This document shows positions 6,419-14,536 of a stretch of 37,298 nucleotides of DNA, piece by piece (position 1 is the stretch's first letter; each line of letters starts with the position of its first letter). Both the position numbers and the translations under genes were made by a program. Origin of the DNA: Bacilli bacterium (GTDB taxonomy: Bacteria > Bacillota_I > Bacilli_A > RFN20 > CAG-826); NCBI GenBank assembly GCA_017429285.1, contig JAFRPF010000036.1:1-37298 (forward strand). The letters run 5' to 3'. A model generated the notes under the pieces. It saw only the letters and a list, made by a program, of their open reading frames with translations, had not been told where the DNA came from and did not search any database.

Positions 6419-7630
6419 ATGAATATATTTCTATCCTTATTTATTATATTTGGTGGTGGTATACTTGGTGGGTTTATTTTTGAAAAGATTAAACTTCCTA
6501 AGCTAGTTTGGTATATCATCCTAGGAATATTAATTGGACCATCGTTATTAAATATTGTCGATGACACATTATTATCAATCTCTTCATATCTAAGACAAAT
6601 TGCTTTAGTAATTATTCTTACTAGATCTGGTTTATCTTTAGATATTAATAATCTTAAAAAGATTGGTAGGCCCGCCATATTAATGTGTTTTGTGCCGGCA
6701 TGTTTTGAAATAGTGGGTATCACCATATTTGCCCCTCTATTCTTAGAAATATCCCATTTAGAAGCTATGCTTCTTGGTTCTGTTCTTGCTGCGGTGTCTC
6801 CAGCGGTTGTCGTTCCAAGAATGATTAAATTAATGGAAGAAGGCTATGGTAAAGATCATAGCGTTCCTGAACTAGTTATGGCTGGAGCATCGTGTGATGA
6901 TATCTTCGTTATCGTACTTTTCTATTCGTTTAAAAATCTTGTAGCAACATCTACATTTGATGCTTGGGGAATATCACAAATTCCAATATCGATAATAACC
7001 GGCATTGCATTAGGCATTGGTGTTGGATTCTTGATGGTTTTAATCATTCGCTATCTGAAACTAAATAACATTCTTAATGTTATTCTTATGCTTGGTATAT
7101 CGTTTGGCATGTTGACATTAGAAAACGTCTTAAAACCATTTTTTAGCGTTTCTTCATTGCTAGCGATTATTGTCATGGCTTTAGTGGTAAATATCTTTAA
7201 GAAAGAAGAAGCCAAGGACATCCAAAAATCATATAACGGATTATGGCAAGGTTTTGAAATACTACTTTTCGCTTTAGTGGGGATTGCTACTGATGTACAT
7301 TATGCTTTTTCTAAAGAAGGCGCAATCATCGTAGGATTAATATTTATCGCACTAATATTTAGAAGTTTAGGTGTGATATGTTGCGTGATAGCTACGAAGT
7401 TTACGTGGAAAGAAAAGATATTTATTATCATTTCATATTTGCCTAAGGCAACAGTGCAAGCTTCTATTGGTGCAATTGCGCTTTCAGAAGGGTTAGCGTG
7501 TGGCACATTAGTGTTGACTGCAGCGGTAGTATCCATATTAATCACTGCTCCACTTGGTGCGATACTTATGGATTTATTTTATAAGAAGTTGCTAAATATG
7601 AGTGCTTTATCTTCTAACGAAATTCTCTAA
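6419..7630 (+). CDS. Cation:proton antiporter, SLC9B/NHA-like (CPA family)
   Basis: 403 residues, about 12 hydrophobic segments, PF00999-type fold. Family marks are AVSPAVVVPRM near residue 126, GASCDDIFVI near 160 (the paired Asp of the ion site) and SYLPKATVQASIG near 338. The last resembles the PKATVQA motif of the NHA/SLC9B branch more than NhaP or KefB. Such proteins exchange Na+ or Li+ for protons at the cytoplasmic membrane. The ribosome site AGAAGGGAG (6405-6413) precedes the ATG. The fluoride riboswitch directly upstream implies induction by fluoride, for which Na+/H+ antiporters are a known target class. Its likely role is ion and pH balance when HF enters the cell. Confidence 0.92.
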   Translation: MNIFLSLFIIFGGGILGGFIFEKIKLPKLVWYIILGILIGPSLLNIVDDTLLSISSYLRQIALVIILTRSGLSLDINNLKKIGRPAILMCFVPACFEIVGITIFAPLFLEISHLEAMLLGSVLAAVSPAVVVPRMIKLMEEGYGKDHSVPELVMAGASCDDIFVIVLFYSFKNLVATSTFDAWGISQIPISIITGIALGIGVGFLMVLIIRYLKLNNILNVILMLGISFGMLTLENVLKPFFSVSSLLAIIVMALVVNIFKKEEAKDIQKSYNGLWQGFEILLFALVGIATDVHYAFSKEGAIIVGLIFIALIFRSLGVICCVIATKFTWKEKIFIIISYLPKATVQASIGAIALSEGLACGTLVLTAAVVSILITAPLGAILMDLFYKKLLNMSALSSNEIL

Positions 7631-7719
7631 AAACAGCTGTTGCATTTGCTTGCGCTTATTGCAAAAGTTGTTGATGTGTTGCATTTGTATCATTTCTATA
7701 GTTTATTTCCAATCGTTAA

Positions 7720-8970
7720 CTACAGTTCTGATGCAATATCAGGACTGTTTTTTTGTGTTCCTCTTTTTCCAATTAAACCTATGATGGAATGGACAAAAGA
7801 GATAATTAGAACAATGGTAATAATTGTTAAAACACCTAGCCATAATAAAAGCCATAGTAAACCAGATATATCATTATTAGGAATATATTTAAAGAAATAA
7901 GATAATCCCGCTAAAAAAGAGAATAGTGACGTAATTAAGGATTGATCCACTGTGACATTTAAATAGGCATTATCAATTGTTTTCGCGGTTTTTCTATGAA
8001 TCATGCTTAAGACGAAGCTCAATATTGAAAAAGGGAACATAAAGCCAACAAAAAACCAAGCTGGAATATTAGATGAAGCTCTAAGAGCTGATAGTAAGAT
8101 AGAAGAGATAGATAATAAATCTCCTGCCGCTAAAAAGAAGAGGGAATTAAATAAGAGAATTCCGTGTTTTTTCTTAGATAGCAATAATGAATTAGTCTCT
8201 TTCTTTTCTAAACTCTTATTCCATAAGAAAGTAATCAATCTAGCGGTAAATATGATTGAATAAAACATGCCTAAATAGAAGAAGAACTGATTTTTATTTA
8301 CATTAATAAAAGACACTATCATAGTGGCAAAACAGAATATCTCACTAATGATAAATCCAAGTTCGTATTTGATAAAAAAACTTGAGACAGCATTTATTTT
8401 TTCTTTAAATGACAGTGTTTTCAAAGAATAAGTAGTCACAAGATAGGCTAAAGCAAAATAAGCTACCGCAAAAGTTGATAAAGCGTTAACGATAATCAGA
8501 ATCAATAAATATAATAGGACCGTTGATTCTATAGCGACATTTTTTGCGATAACTACGGTTAATAAATTGATAACGTATAATAAAGAACATAATCCGTTAT
8601 AAAACTTAGCATAGCTAATAACATCATTTTTCTTTTTGTAATCAAAATAATAATAGACGATAATCCCTATCTTTAAGAGAAGATAAATAGAAGTGATAAC
8701 AATTAATAATAATGAATATTTTGTTTCCCCATTTAATACTACAGAAATTAATAAAACGACCATCGCAAGTGGTGAATGAATAAATTGAATTAACGATGAT
8801 AGTCTGAGCGTTTTATTGAACAGCGCTAAAGAATAAATAACTGTTTCTATTAAGAATAATAAAGAGACCAACAAAAATAATCGTCCACCAACGACACTTT
8901 GATAAATAGTGGTCCCTAGTAATAAAAATGACAGTGCAAGTTCAATATATTTACAAATATTTTTAAGCAT
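7720..8970 (-). CDS. Polytopic membrane protein of unknown function
   Basis: 416 residues with about 11-12 hydrophobic segments spread over the whole length, and short charged loops (KKKNDVIS, KSLEKKETNS). No transporter signature is recognisable. It starts eight bases after the stop of the TetR gene, with no ribosome site, so it is translationally coupled and is the likely target of that regulator. Its 3' end carries the terminator of the opposing antiporter gene. Function is unknown; an efflux or lipid-related membrane role is only a guess. Confidence 0.75.
   Translation of the reverse strand: MLKNICKYIELALSFLLLGTTIYQSVVGGRLFLLVSLLFLIETVIYSLALFNKTLRLSSLIQFIHSPLAMVVLLISVVLNGETKYSLLLIVITSIYLLLKIGIIVYYYFDYKKKNDVISYAKFYNGLCSLLYVINLLTVVIAKNVAIESTVLLYLLILIIVNALSTFAVAYFALAYLVTTYSLKTLSFKEKINAVSSFFIKYELGFIISEIFCFATMIVSFINVNKNQFFFYLGMFYSIIFTARLITFLWNKSLEKKETNSLLLSKKKHGILLFNSLFFLAAGDLLSISSILLSALRASSNIPAWFFVGFMFPFSILSFVLSMIHRKTAKTIDNAYLNVTVDQSLITSLFSFLAGLSYFFKYIPNNDISGLLWLLLWLGVLTIITIVLIISFVHSIIGLIGKRGTQKNSPDIASEL
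7722..7754 (+). terminator. Intrinsic terminator of the antiporter gene, inside the convergent gene
   Basis: ACAGTTCTGAT (7722-7732) pairs with ATCAGGACTGT (7738-7748), followed by seven T. It overlaps the last codons of the minus-strand gene that ends at 7720. GTTAACTACAGT is shared with the start of the terminator at 6246. The 7631-7721 spacer holds no gene. Confidence 0.85.
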
Positions 8971-8978
8971 AAACAGTT

Positions 8979-9494
8979 TTAAAATGTTTTGTATTCAATT
9001 TCCTTATTTAAATATTTGGCCAGGTATTCCGGTGAATCTTTCATCCCTCTTCTCACCCATTCATTAGTTAAACCAACGATTGAACCTGACACTCTTGCGG
9101 AAGAATAAGACTGTTCTTTATCAAAAATATTTCTTCCATTTATCGCGGAATCAAAAATATGCTTTTCGAATATATGAGATAAGCCTCTTTGATAAATAGT
9201 CAAGATTTTATCTTTTAAGGATAATAGGTATTCAAAAAGACTGACGCTGACATATTTTTCCTCTTTTAGAAATTTAGCGTAGTTTGTTTCCCACCAATTC
9301 TTTGATTTTCTCATGAAAAATTGATAGATGATGTCGTCCATATCTTTGTAATTTCTATAGAATGTGCATCTTGAAACCCAAGCTTTGTTACATAATTCAG
9401 AAATTGATATATCTTTATATTCTTTTTCTTTGAGCAAATTAAATATGGCGTTTTCTAATTGAATTACAATATCAACATCTTTTCTTCTTGGCAT
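8979..9494 (-). CDS. TetR/AcrR-family regulator
   Basis: 171 residues. The N-terminal helix-turn-helix reads ISISELCNKAWVSRCTFYRNYKDMDDII, the TetR pattern with TFYRNY at the end of the recognition helix. The C-terminal ligand domain is not a named type. The start at 9494 is chosen because AAGGAG lies nine bases upstream and MPRRKD fits TetR N-termini; a TTG at 9558 would add an unlikely 21 residues. It is in an operon with the membrane protein that ends at 7720 and divergent from the two hydrolases, so it probably represses both units. Confidence 0.9.
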   Translation of the reverse strand: MPRRKDVDIVIQLENAIFNLLKEKEYKDISISELCNKAWVSRCTFYRNYKDMDDIIYQFFMRKSKNWWETNYAKFLKEEKYVSVSLFEYLLSLKDKILTIYQRGLSHIFEKHIFDSAINGRNIFDKEQSYSSARVSGSIVGLTNEWVRRGMKDSPEYLAKYLNKEIEYKTF

Positions 9495-9507
9495 GCGATT
9501 TATCTCC

Positions 9508-9603
9508 TTATGATACAAAATAAGACCATTTGTACTTTTATTATTTTTTAAGTCCAAATCATAGACTGGACTTTTTTGTTATGATACATTTGTAGCATAA
9601 AAT
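9508..9603. promoter_or_regulatory. Divergent TetR/hydrolase control region
   Basis: TTATGATACA occurs twice in the same orientation (9508-9517 and 9579-9588). The first copy is part of TACAAA-N9-TTTGTA (9514-9534). The second runs into TACA-TT-TGTA (9585-9594). A plus promoter is plausible as TTGTTA (9576-9581), 16 bases, TAAAAT (9598-9603), with the second site in its spacer. A minus promoter is plausible as TTGGAC (9558-9553), 17 bases, TACAAA (9535-9530). A T-tailed hairpin (AAGTCC 9550-9555, GGACTT 9568-9573) lies between them on the plus strand. Confidence 0.5.
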
Positions 9604-9633
9604 CATGACAAACGCAACAAAGAGGAAATATTT

Positions 9634-10770
9634 ATGGCAGAACAAGTGAAAAAAAGAAGAAAATGGTGGATTATCCCAATAGTCATTGTTGGTGTGATTG
9701 CAACGCTTGGCATCGGAGCTTTTGTGCTAGTCAAGAATACTATTTTAATGTCGTTTCCAGAATTAAAAGGTGAGCCTGAAGTTGGATCTTATTATTCTAT
9801 CAAACCTGAAGGTGCGTTAACTTCTACTGGAAAACAGTGGCACGGCATCTTTAAAAAAGGCAAAGAGAACAAGACTGTTGTTTATTTCTTTGGAGGTGGA
9901 GTCAGTATTACTGAAGAAACATCAAAACGTGGAAAAGAATTCTATGCTGTAGATATGACCGCTCAAGATTTTGTGGCAAATGGTGGTATTGGAAGTAGCG
10001 CTAATGAAAATCCTTTTAAGGATTGGAATTTCGTTATTGTTCCTTATACAACTGGAGATTTCCATACCGGAACAGCGGAATTTAAATATACCAAAAACGG
10101 TAAAGAAAAAACCATTTATCATCAAGGATATAAGAATTATTCGTTGTTAATGGAATCTGTGGCTAAATATGTAGAAGACTCTGAATCTTTATTAGTAACT
10201 GGCTTTTCCGCTGGAGGATTTGCTACCTCTTTATTGGCGGACGATGTTATTAACCATTTTCCAAAAGCCACTAATATTACTGCCTGTGTCGATAGTTCCT
10301 TGCTTTTATATGATGGGTGGAAAGAAAGTGCGACAAATCTTTGGAAGAGTCCAAAAGAAATCTCTGATAGATTATCCACTAATAATATAGTTTTAGACAG
10401 CCTAACCGCTTTACATGAAAAACGCGGTGATCAAGTTAAAATCCTCTTTGATTGCTCTTATAGAGACGATACATTACAACAATATCAAGCCTATATTAAC
10501 TACGGAAAAATGGAAAAGAATAAAGCCAATGGTGACTTATTCCAAAAAGATTTAAAAAACATGGTTAATGGTTTACAAGCAAATATTCCAAATGTCGGTA
10601 TTTATATTTGGGACTATAAAGCTGATTCCTCAACAAAAAATACACAACACACAATTATCTCTGGCGATTTCCTAGTTAAGTTAGAAGAAGATAAAAGTGT
10701 TGCGGATTGGATGATTGATGCTGTTAATGGAAATGTAAAAACTTATGGTCTTCATTTATTAAATGAATAA
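9634..10770 (+). CDS. Membrane-anchored pectinacetylesterase-like hydrolase
   Basis: 378 residues. After a basic start (KKRRKWW) comes one membrane segment (about residues 12-34), so the enzyme is held on the outside of the membrane. The domain has the alpha/beta-hydrolase layout of the pectinacetylesterase/Notum group: VVYFFGGGVSI near residue 75 (oxyanion loop), GFSAGGFATSLL near 192 (nucleophile Ser in GxSAGG), and a final His in NTQHTIISGD near 335. The group removes acetyl or acyl groups from sugars or proteins. The substrate here is unknown. The ribosome site AGAGGAAA precedes the start. A second hydrolase follows after 12 bases. Confidence 0.82.
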   Translation: MAEQVKKRRKWWIIPIVIVGVIATLGIGAFVLVKNTILMSFPELKGEPEVGSYYSIKPEGALTSTGKQWHGIFKKGKENKTVVYFFGGGVSITEETSKRGKEFYAVDMTAQDFVANGGIGSSANENPFKDWNFVIVPYTTGDFHTGTAEFKYTKNGKEKTIYHQGYKNYSLLMESVAKYVEDSESLLVTGFSAGGFATSLLADDVINHFPKATNITACVDSSLLLYDGWKESATNLWKSPKEISDRLSTNNIVLDSLTALHEKRGDQVKILFDCSYRDDTLQQYQAYINYGKMEKNKANGDLFQKDLKNMVNGLQANIPNVGIYIWDYKADSSTKNTQHTIISGDFLVKLEEDKSVADWMIDAVNGNVKTYGLHLLNE

Positions 10771-10782
10771 GAAGGATAAACG

Positions 10783-11832
10783 ATGGAAAAAGAAAAAATA
10801 GTTAAGAAAAAAAGCAAAAAAAGATGGATTATTCCTCTTTCGATCGTTGGTGGTTTAGTTTTAACCTGTGGTTTATTGTTCCTAGTTTCAACCTTTAACA
10901 CTCAAATGATAGTGGGGTTAATACAAAAGGTGACATATGGTAATAATCCAATCAATAGTTACAACCCATTTTATGAACCTCATATTGGTTTAAGAGATAA
11001 TGGACAATATTTAATCAGTGAAATTAAATATGATGAGGAATACCCAAACAGTTTTCTGGATATCACTTATCCTAATGAGGATATAAATCAAGATCGACCA
11101 ACATTATTTTATTTCCACGGTGGAGGATTCTTTGCAGGTAGTAAAAATATGGCTGATCCAATGGCTGCGAGTGATGCGACTGCTTTAATTGATGATATAT
11201 GCGCACAGGGGTTTAATATCGTTAATGTGGATTACGCTCTTGTTCCTGATTATCATTTTCCAGTTCCTATTATCCAAGCTAATAAGGCGATTGAATTCAT
11301 AAACAATCATAAAGATGAATATCACTTAAACATGGATAAAGTCATCATTATGGGTCAATCCGCTGGTGCAATCATCACTAGCCAACTAGGAAGTGTAATC
11401 TCAAATCCTGAATATGCGGAATTGCTAGGAATAACTCCAAGCATTGATTCTTCAAAAATTAAGGCATTAGTAATTGATGATGCCCCTCTTGATTACAACT
11501 CTTTTGATTTAGCAACTAAATATTTGATTGGGAATTATGTTAAAGGCTCAATATACCTTAATAAAAATGAAATAAGTAAATATAACAACATATTACACAT
11601 TGATAATAATTATCCTTTTTCTATTGAACTTGCTGGGCAATACCGACACGATATGCTCGAATTATCAAGCACTTTAGATGATAAAGATGTAGATTATTTA
11701 CTTATTGATCCTTATTCTGAAACAAAAGAAAAGCAGTCACATTGCTTTATTTCATTAGAAAGAAGTAATGAAACTGCTAAAAGAGCGTTTGATGAGGTAA
11801 TAGTCAGCTTAAAGCAAAAATGCATTGATTAA
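10783..11832 (+). CDS. Membrane-anchored alpha/beta-hydrolase (HSL/BD-FAE-type esterase)
   Basis: 349 residues. The N-terminus is very basic (KKKSKKR), then one membrane span (about residues 17-38), like the gene before it. The catalytic domain shows FYFHGGGFFAGS (oxyanion HGGG) and IMGQSAGAIITS (nucleophile Ser in GxSAG), the hormone-sensitive-lipase pattern. The segment DPYSETKEKQSHCF near the end supplies the likely catalytic His. It is an esterase of small acyl esters or of acetylated glycans. Its shared anchor design, its short spacing to the upstream gene and the shared regulator suggest one extracellular deacylating system. Substrate is unknown. Confidence 0.85.
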   Translation: MEKEKIVKKKSKKRWIIPLSIVGGLVLTCGLLFLVSTFNTQMIVGLIQKVTYGNNPINSYNPFYEPHIGLRDNGQYLISEIKYDEEYPNSFLDITYPNEDINQDRPTLFYFHGGGFFAGSKNMADPMAASDATALIDDICAQGFNIVNVDYALVPDYHFPVPIIQANKAIEFINNHKDEYHLNMDKVIIMGQSAGAIITSQLGSVISNPEYAELLGITPSIDSSKIKALVIDDAPLDYNSFDLATKYLIGNYVKGSIYLNKNEISKYNNILHIDNNYPFSIELAGQYRHDMLELSSTLDDKDVDYLLIDPYSETKEKQSHCFISLERSNETAKRAFDEVIVSLKQKCID

Positions 11833-11840
11833 AGAATCAC

Positions 11841-11886
11841 AAAGCCAATCTTGGGCATCCATTTATTGCGGTTGGCTTTTCTTTTT
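11841..11886 (+). terminator. Intrinsic terminator after the esterase gene
   Basis: AAAGCCAA (11841-11848) pairs with TTGGCTTT (11872-11879) across a 23-base loop, followed by TCTTTTTCT. The 11887-12028 stretch has no supported gene. Confidence 0.7.
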
Positions 11887-12028
11887 CTACAGCAATTCAT
11901 CAATTTTTTTTCATCTTCTTTTGAGAGTTTCCATCTTCTAATTGCAAAGTCAAAAGGCGATATCAAATTTGAAAGTGAACTAAATAAGGGCACATAGATT
12001 GTCGTTAGAACTAATAAATATTTATTAG

Positions 12029-12071
12029 TGTGACACTTTTGTGACATATATAGGAGTAAAATAATTATAAT
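12029..12071 (+). promoter_or_regulatory. Direct-repeat regulatory site and -10 box of surface protein 1
   Basis: TGTGACA (12029-12035) and TGTGACA (12040-12046) repeat with an 11-base period, one helical turn. TATAAT lies at 12066-12071. The same arrangement, with 13 identical bases CACTTTTGTGACA, precedes the paralogous gene at 23447. GGAGG at 12081-12085 is the ribosome site. Confidence 0.6.
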
Positions 12072-12091
12072 TATATTTTGGAGGCAGAATC

Positions 12092-13849
12092 ATGAAAAAA
12101 ATTAATGGAATATTATTAATAGGCGCATTAGTTCTAGCAGGTGCTGGATCTGTCGCTATTTTCTTGCCTAAAGATAGTAAAATTCAACAGGCTAATGCTG
12201 AGAATGTCGGCAATGACACTTTTTATATTGGGATGCATAATATGGAAACGGACCCTGTGTTTGATTCGGATGATGACTCTTCAGTCCAAGGGAAAGCTGA
12301 ATATATAGAAGGCACTGGCAATAATCCACATTATTTAAAACTCACAAATTTCCATTTTACTGGTGAAGGTGCGTCTTACTACAACTCTAGTTGGTACCGC
12401 TATGGCATTTGGTATTCTAAAAGTAGAAACTTACAAATCGAACTTGTTGGTGACAATAGCGTCACTTTAATAACATCAACGACAGAAGGCGATCGTTATT
12501 CTGGTGCTGTTTTCTATCCAAAAAATTCTGGAAATAAATATTCATTAGAGCTTCTTGGAGGAGGCTCTTTACAAATCAAATCCCCTGATGCATCAAACAA
12601 GGACTCAGATGGTATCCATTTCCGCATGAAAGTTATTAATAGCGCAGCAACTATTGAAGGTATATCTGGGTATAATTCATCATCTAACGCTGGCATTTAT
12701 TTCTATGGAGGAGCCCAATTAACTGGTGGTTCTATCATAGGAAGAGGTACTAAAGAGGGTATAGCTTTAAATCCAGATTCTTCAGCGGGAGGCGATTTTA
12801 CAGTTGAAGGTGGCACTATTTTAGCAAGTGGTGGCAATGGAACAACATTAGGTAATTCTAATTACGGCTTTAGAATAAAATCAAACGAGAAAAGTAGCTT
12901 TGAAATGACTGGCGGAACACTTACTGCTCAATCCAATTCAACCACCAATGTTTCTTACGGAATTTATTATTATACTGGTCAACATAAACTTTCCCATTTT
13001 AAAGGCGGAACAGTTAATGCTTCAGGTAAATATGGAGTTTTTAATGACGATACATCAGATTATGAATATGATTATTTAAGTCTTTCTGATGATGTGGTAT
13101 TTAACGCCACTGGCACAGTTAAAGCTATCAATGGTAGAGTGCTTAATTCTATCGAAGGTAAAGGTTATTCTGGCGAAAGTCAAACTGGTACAAAAGAATT
13201 CATTCCTATTTCATCTGAAATTGTGGATTATACTTCAAAAACATATAAATCAGTGCATTTTGAAGCATTAGAAGAATCCTCATTCACTCAAGAACCAGCC
13301 CCAAAACTTGGCTTAGTGGCTAATGGCCAAGCTCAAGAATTAGTGAGCGCTGGTATAGCTGAAGGCGGAACAGTTCTCTACCGTATCGGTGATAGTGGTG
13401 ACTTTAGTGCGGAACTTCCAAAAGCCACCGATGCTGGAACATATACTGTTCAATATATGATTGATGGCGATGAAGATCATAGAGATTCCGAAATTAAAAT
13501 AGTGACAGTGACAATCGCTGCTGCTCCAGCTCCAGGACCAGATGATCCAGTTGGTCCAGATGATCCTGTAACACCTGTTGATCCTGATAAGCCAACTAAA
13601 AAAGGTTTAAATGGTGGTGCAATCGCTGGTATTGTTATCGGTTCTATCGTTGGATTATTTGGCCTCTGCTATCTCCTCTTATTCTTCTTATTAAACAAGT
13701 GGATTAAAGTTGAAGATAAAGCGGTTAGAGTAATGCGTTTTGCATTAGGAAGTAAAGACGGTAAAGAAAGATATCTCTCCTTCAAGTGTAGATTTGAATA
13801 TAGAGATAAAGAACATGTCTTTAGTTCTAAAGAAGACGCACTTAAATAA
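12092..13849 (+). CDS. Surface protein 1: beta-rich ectodomain, Ig-like domain, single TM, basic tail
   Basis: 585 residues. Signal peptide (residues 1-~33). Residues ~40-370 are rich in Gly, Ser, Thr and Asn with repeated units such as FTVEGGTILASGG and FEMTGGTLTAQS, as in right-handed beta-helix or carbohydrate-binding bacterial proteins. Residues ~395-478 resemble an MBG/Ig-like domain (GGTVLYRIG, DAGTYTVQY). A linker of repeated GPDDPV units spans ~480-505. A Gly-rich membrane span follows (about 510-533), with ~50 basic cytoplasmic residues ending SSKEDALK. There is no LPXTG sorting signal. The gene at 23447 is a full-length paralog. The likely role is binding glycan or another surface partner; the conserved inner tail is unusual for a simple adhesin. 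Confidence 0.8.
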   Translation: MKKINGILLIGALVLAGAGSVAIFLPKDSKIQQANAENVGNDTFYIGMHNMETDPVFDSDDDSSVQGKAEYIEGTGNNPHYLKLTNFHFTGEGASYYNSSWYRYGIWYSKSRNLQIELVGDNSVTLITSTTEGDRYSGAVFYPKNSGNKYSLELLGGGSLQIKSPDASNKDSDGIHFRMKVINSAATIEGISGYNSSSNAGIYFYGGAQLTGGSIIGRGTKEGIALNPDSSAGGDFTVEGGTILASGGNGTTLGNSNYGFRIKSNEKSSFEMTGGTLTAQSNSTTNVSYGIYYYTGQHKLSHFKGGTVNASGKYGVFNDDTSDYEYDYLSLSDDVVFNATGTVKAINGRVLNSIEGKGYSGESQTGTKEFIPISSEIVDYTSKTYKSVHFEALEESSFTQEPAPKLGLVANGQAQELVSAGIAEGGTVLYRIGDSGDFSAELPKATDAGTYTVQYMIDGDEDHRDSEIKIVTVTIAAAPAPGPDDPVGPDDPVTPVDPDKPTKKGLNGGAIAGIVIGSIVGLFGLCYLLLFFLLNKWIKVEDKAVRVMRFALGSKDGKERYLSFKCRFEYRDKEHVFSSKEDALK

Positions 13850-13866
13850 TTGATAATATCAAGAAT

Positions 13867-13890
13867 GCGCTCACAATGTGGGCGCTTTTT
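13867..13890 (+). terminator. Intrinsic terminator of surface protein 1
   Basis: GCGCTCAC (13867-13874), loop AAT, GTGGGCGC (13878-13885), five T. It resembles the terminator of the paralog at 25271. Confidence 0.85.
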
Positions 13891-13950
13891 CATTGATATC
13901 ATCTAATATGTTCTTTTTGCTCCACTTAATAAATGAAATAATATAGTTGT

Positions 13951-14439
13951 ATGAAAACTATTTATTTTGCGGGTGGTTGTTTCTGGGGAGTAGAAAAATA
14001 TTTCTCTTTAGTAAAAGGAGTAATTTCTACGAAAGTTGGTTATGCTAACGGGACAAAAGATAATCCGAGATATGAAGATTTAAAAAGACATGTTGATAAT
14101 GCTTCAGAAACTGTTGAAATTAAATATGATGAAAATGTTATATCTTTAGATAAATTATTAGAGCTTCTTTTAAGAGTGATTGATCCATATTCCATTAATA
14201 AACAAGGTGAAGATGAAGGAGAACAATATCGCACGGGTGTTTATTATTTAAATAAGGAAGAAGAAGACATCATAAAACAATATTTTAATAAATATTTAAA
14301 TAAGGATTATAAGATAGAAGTATTGCCGCTTAAGAAATTCTTTTTAGCGGAAGAATATCATCAAGATTATCTAAATAAAAATCCTGATGGTTATTGTCAT
14401 ATTAATATGGCGAAATTAAAGCCTGAGGAAAGAAAGTAA
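13951..14439 (+). CDS. msrA: Peptide-methionine (S)-S-oxide reductase
   Basis: 162 residues. MsrA reduces the S-epimer of methionine sulfoxide in proteins. The catalytic motif GGCFWGVEKYF is at residues 8-18 with Cys10 as nucleophile. KVGYANG, the DPYSINKQGEDEGEQYRTGVYY region and EEYHQDYL are conserved. No ribosome site precedes the ATG. TAATAT at 13939-13944 lies six bases upstream, so a leaderless transcript is likely. A hairpin terminator follows. It is one of two methionine-sulfoxide repair genes in the window. Confidence 0.95.
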   Translation: MKTIYFAGGCFWGVEKYFSLVKGVISTKVGYANGTKDNPRYEDLKRHVDNASETVEIKYDENVISLDKLLELLLRVIDPYSINKQGEDEGEQYRTGVYYLNKEEEDIIKQYFNKYLNKDYKIEVLPLKKFFLAEEYHQDYLNKNPDGYCHINMAKLKPEERK

Positions 14440-14446
14440 ATTAAGG

Positions 14447-14487
14447 TAGGATCAAGATAACTTTTTAAGATCCTATTTATTTTTCTT
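14447..14487 (+). terminator. Intrinsic terminator after msrA
   Basis: TAGGATC (14447-14453) pairs with GATCCTA (14469-14475), followed by TTTATTTTTCTT. Confidence 0.8.
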
Positions 14488-14513
14488 GTAAAATATGTCG
14501 CATGCGATATAAT
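14486..14513 (+). promoter_or_regulatory. Promoter of the flavodoxin-OhrR operon with palindromic operator
   Basis: TTGTAA (14486-14491), 16 bases, TATAAT (14508-14513). The spacer contains the perfect palindrome TCGCATGCGA (14498-14507), extendable to 16 imperfect bases. This position would let OhrR block RNA polymerase. That OhrR binds here is inference. Confidence 0.6.
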
Positions 14514-14536
14514 TTAGATATGAGAGGTAAAAAAAT

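Noticed and set aside
6237..6422. 61-codon plus-strand ORF downstream of tRNA-fMet
   Set aside because: It runs through a terminator, a promoter and the riboswitch; the bases are explained as RNA structure.
11829..12047. 72-codon minus-strand ORF after the esterase gene
   Set aside because: It overlaps the esterase terminator and the direct-repeat promoter region, has no ribosome site and has no recognisable motif. A decayed remnant cannot be excluded.
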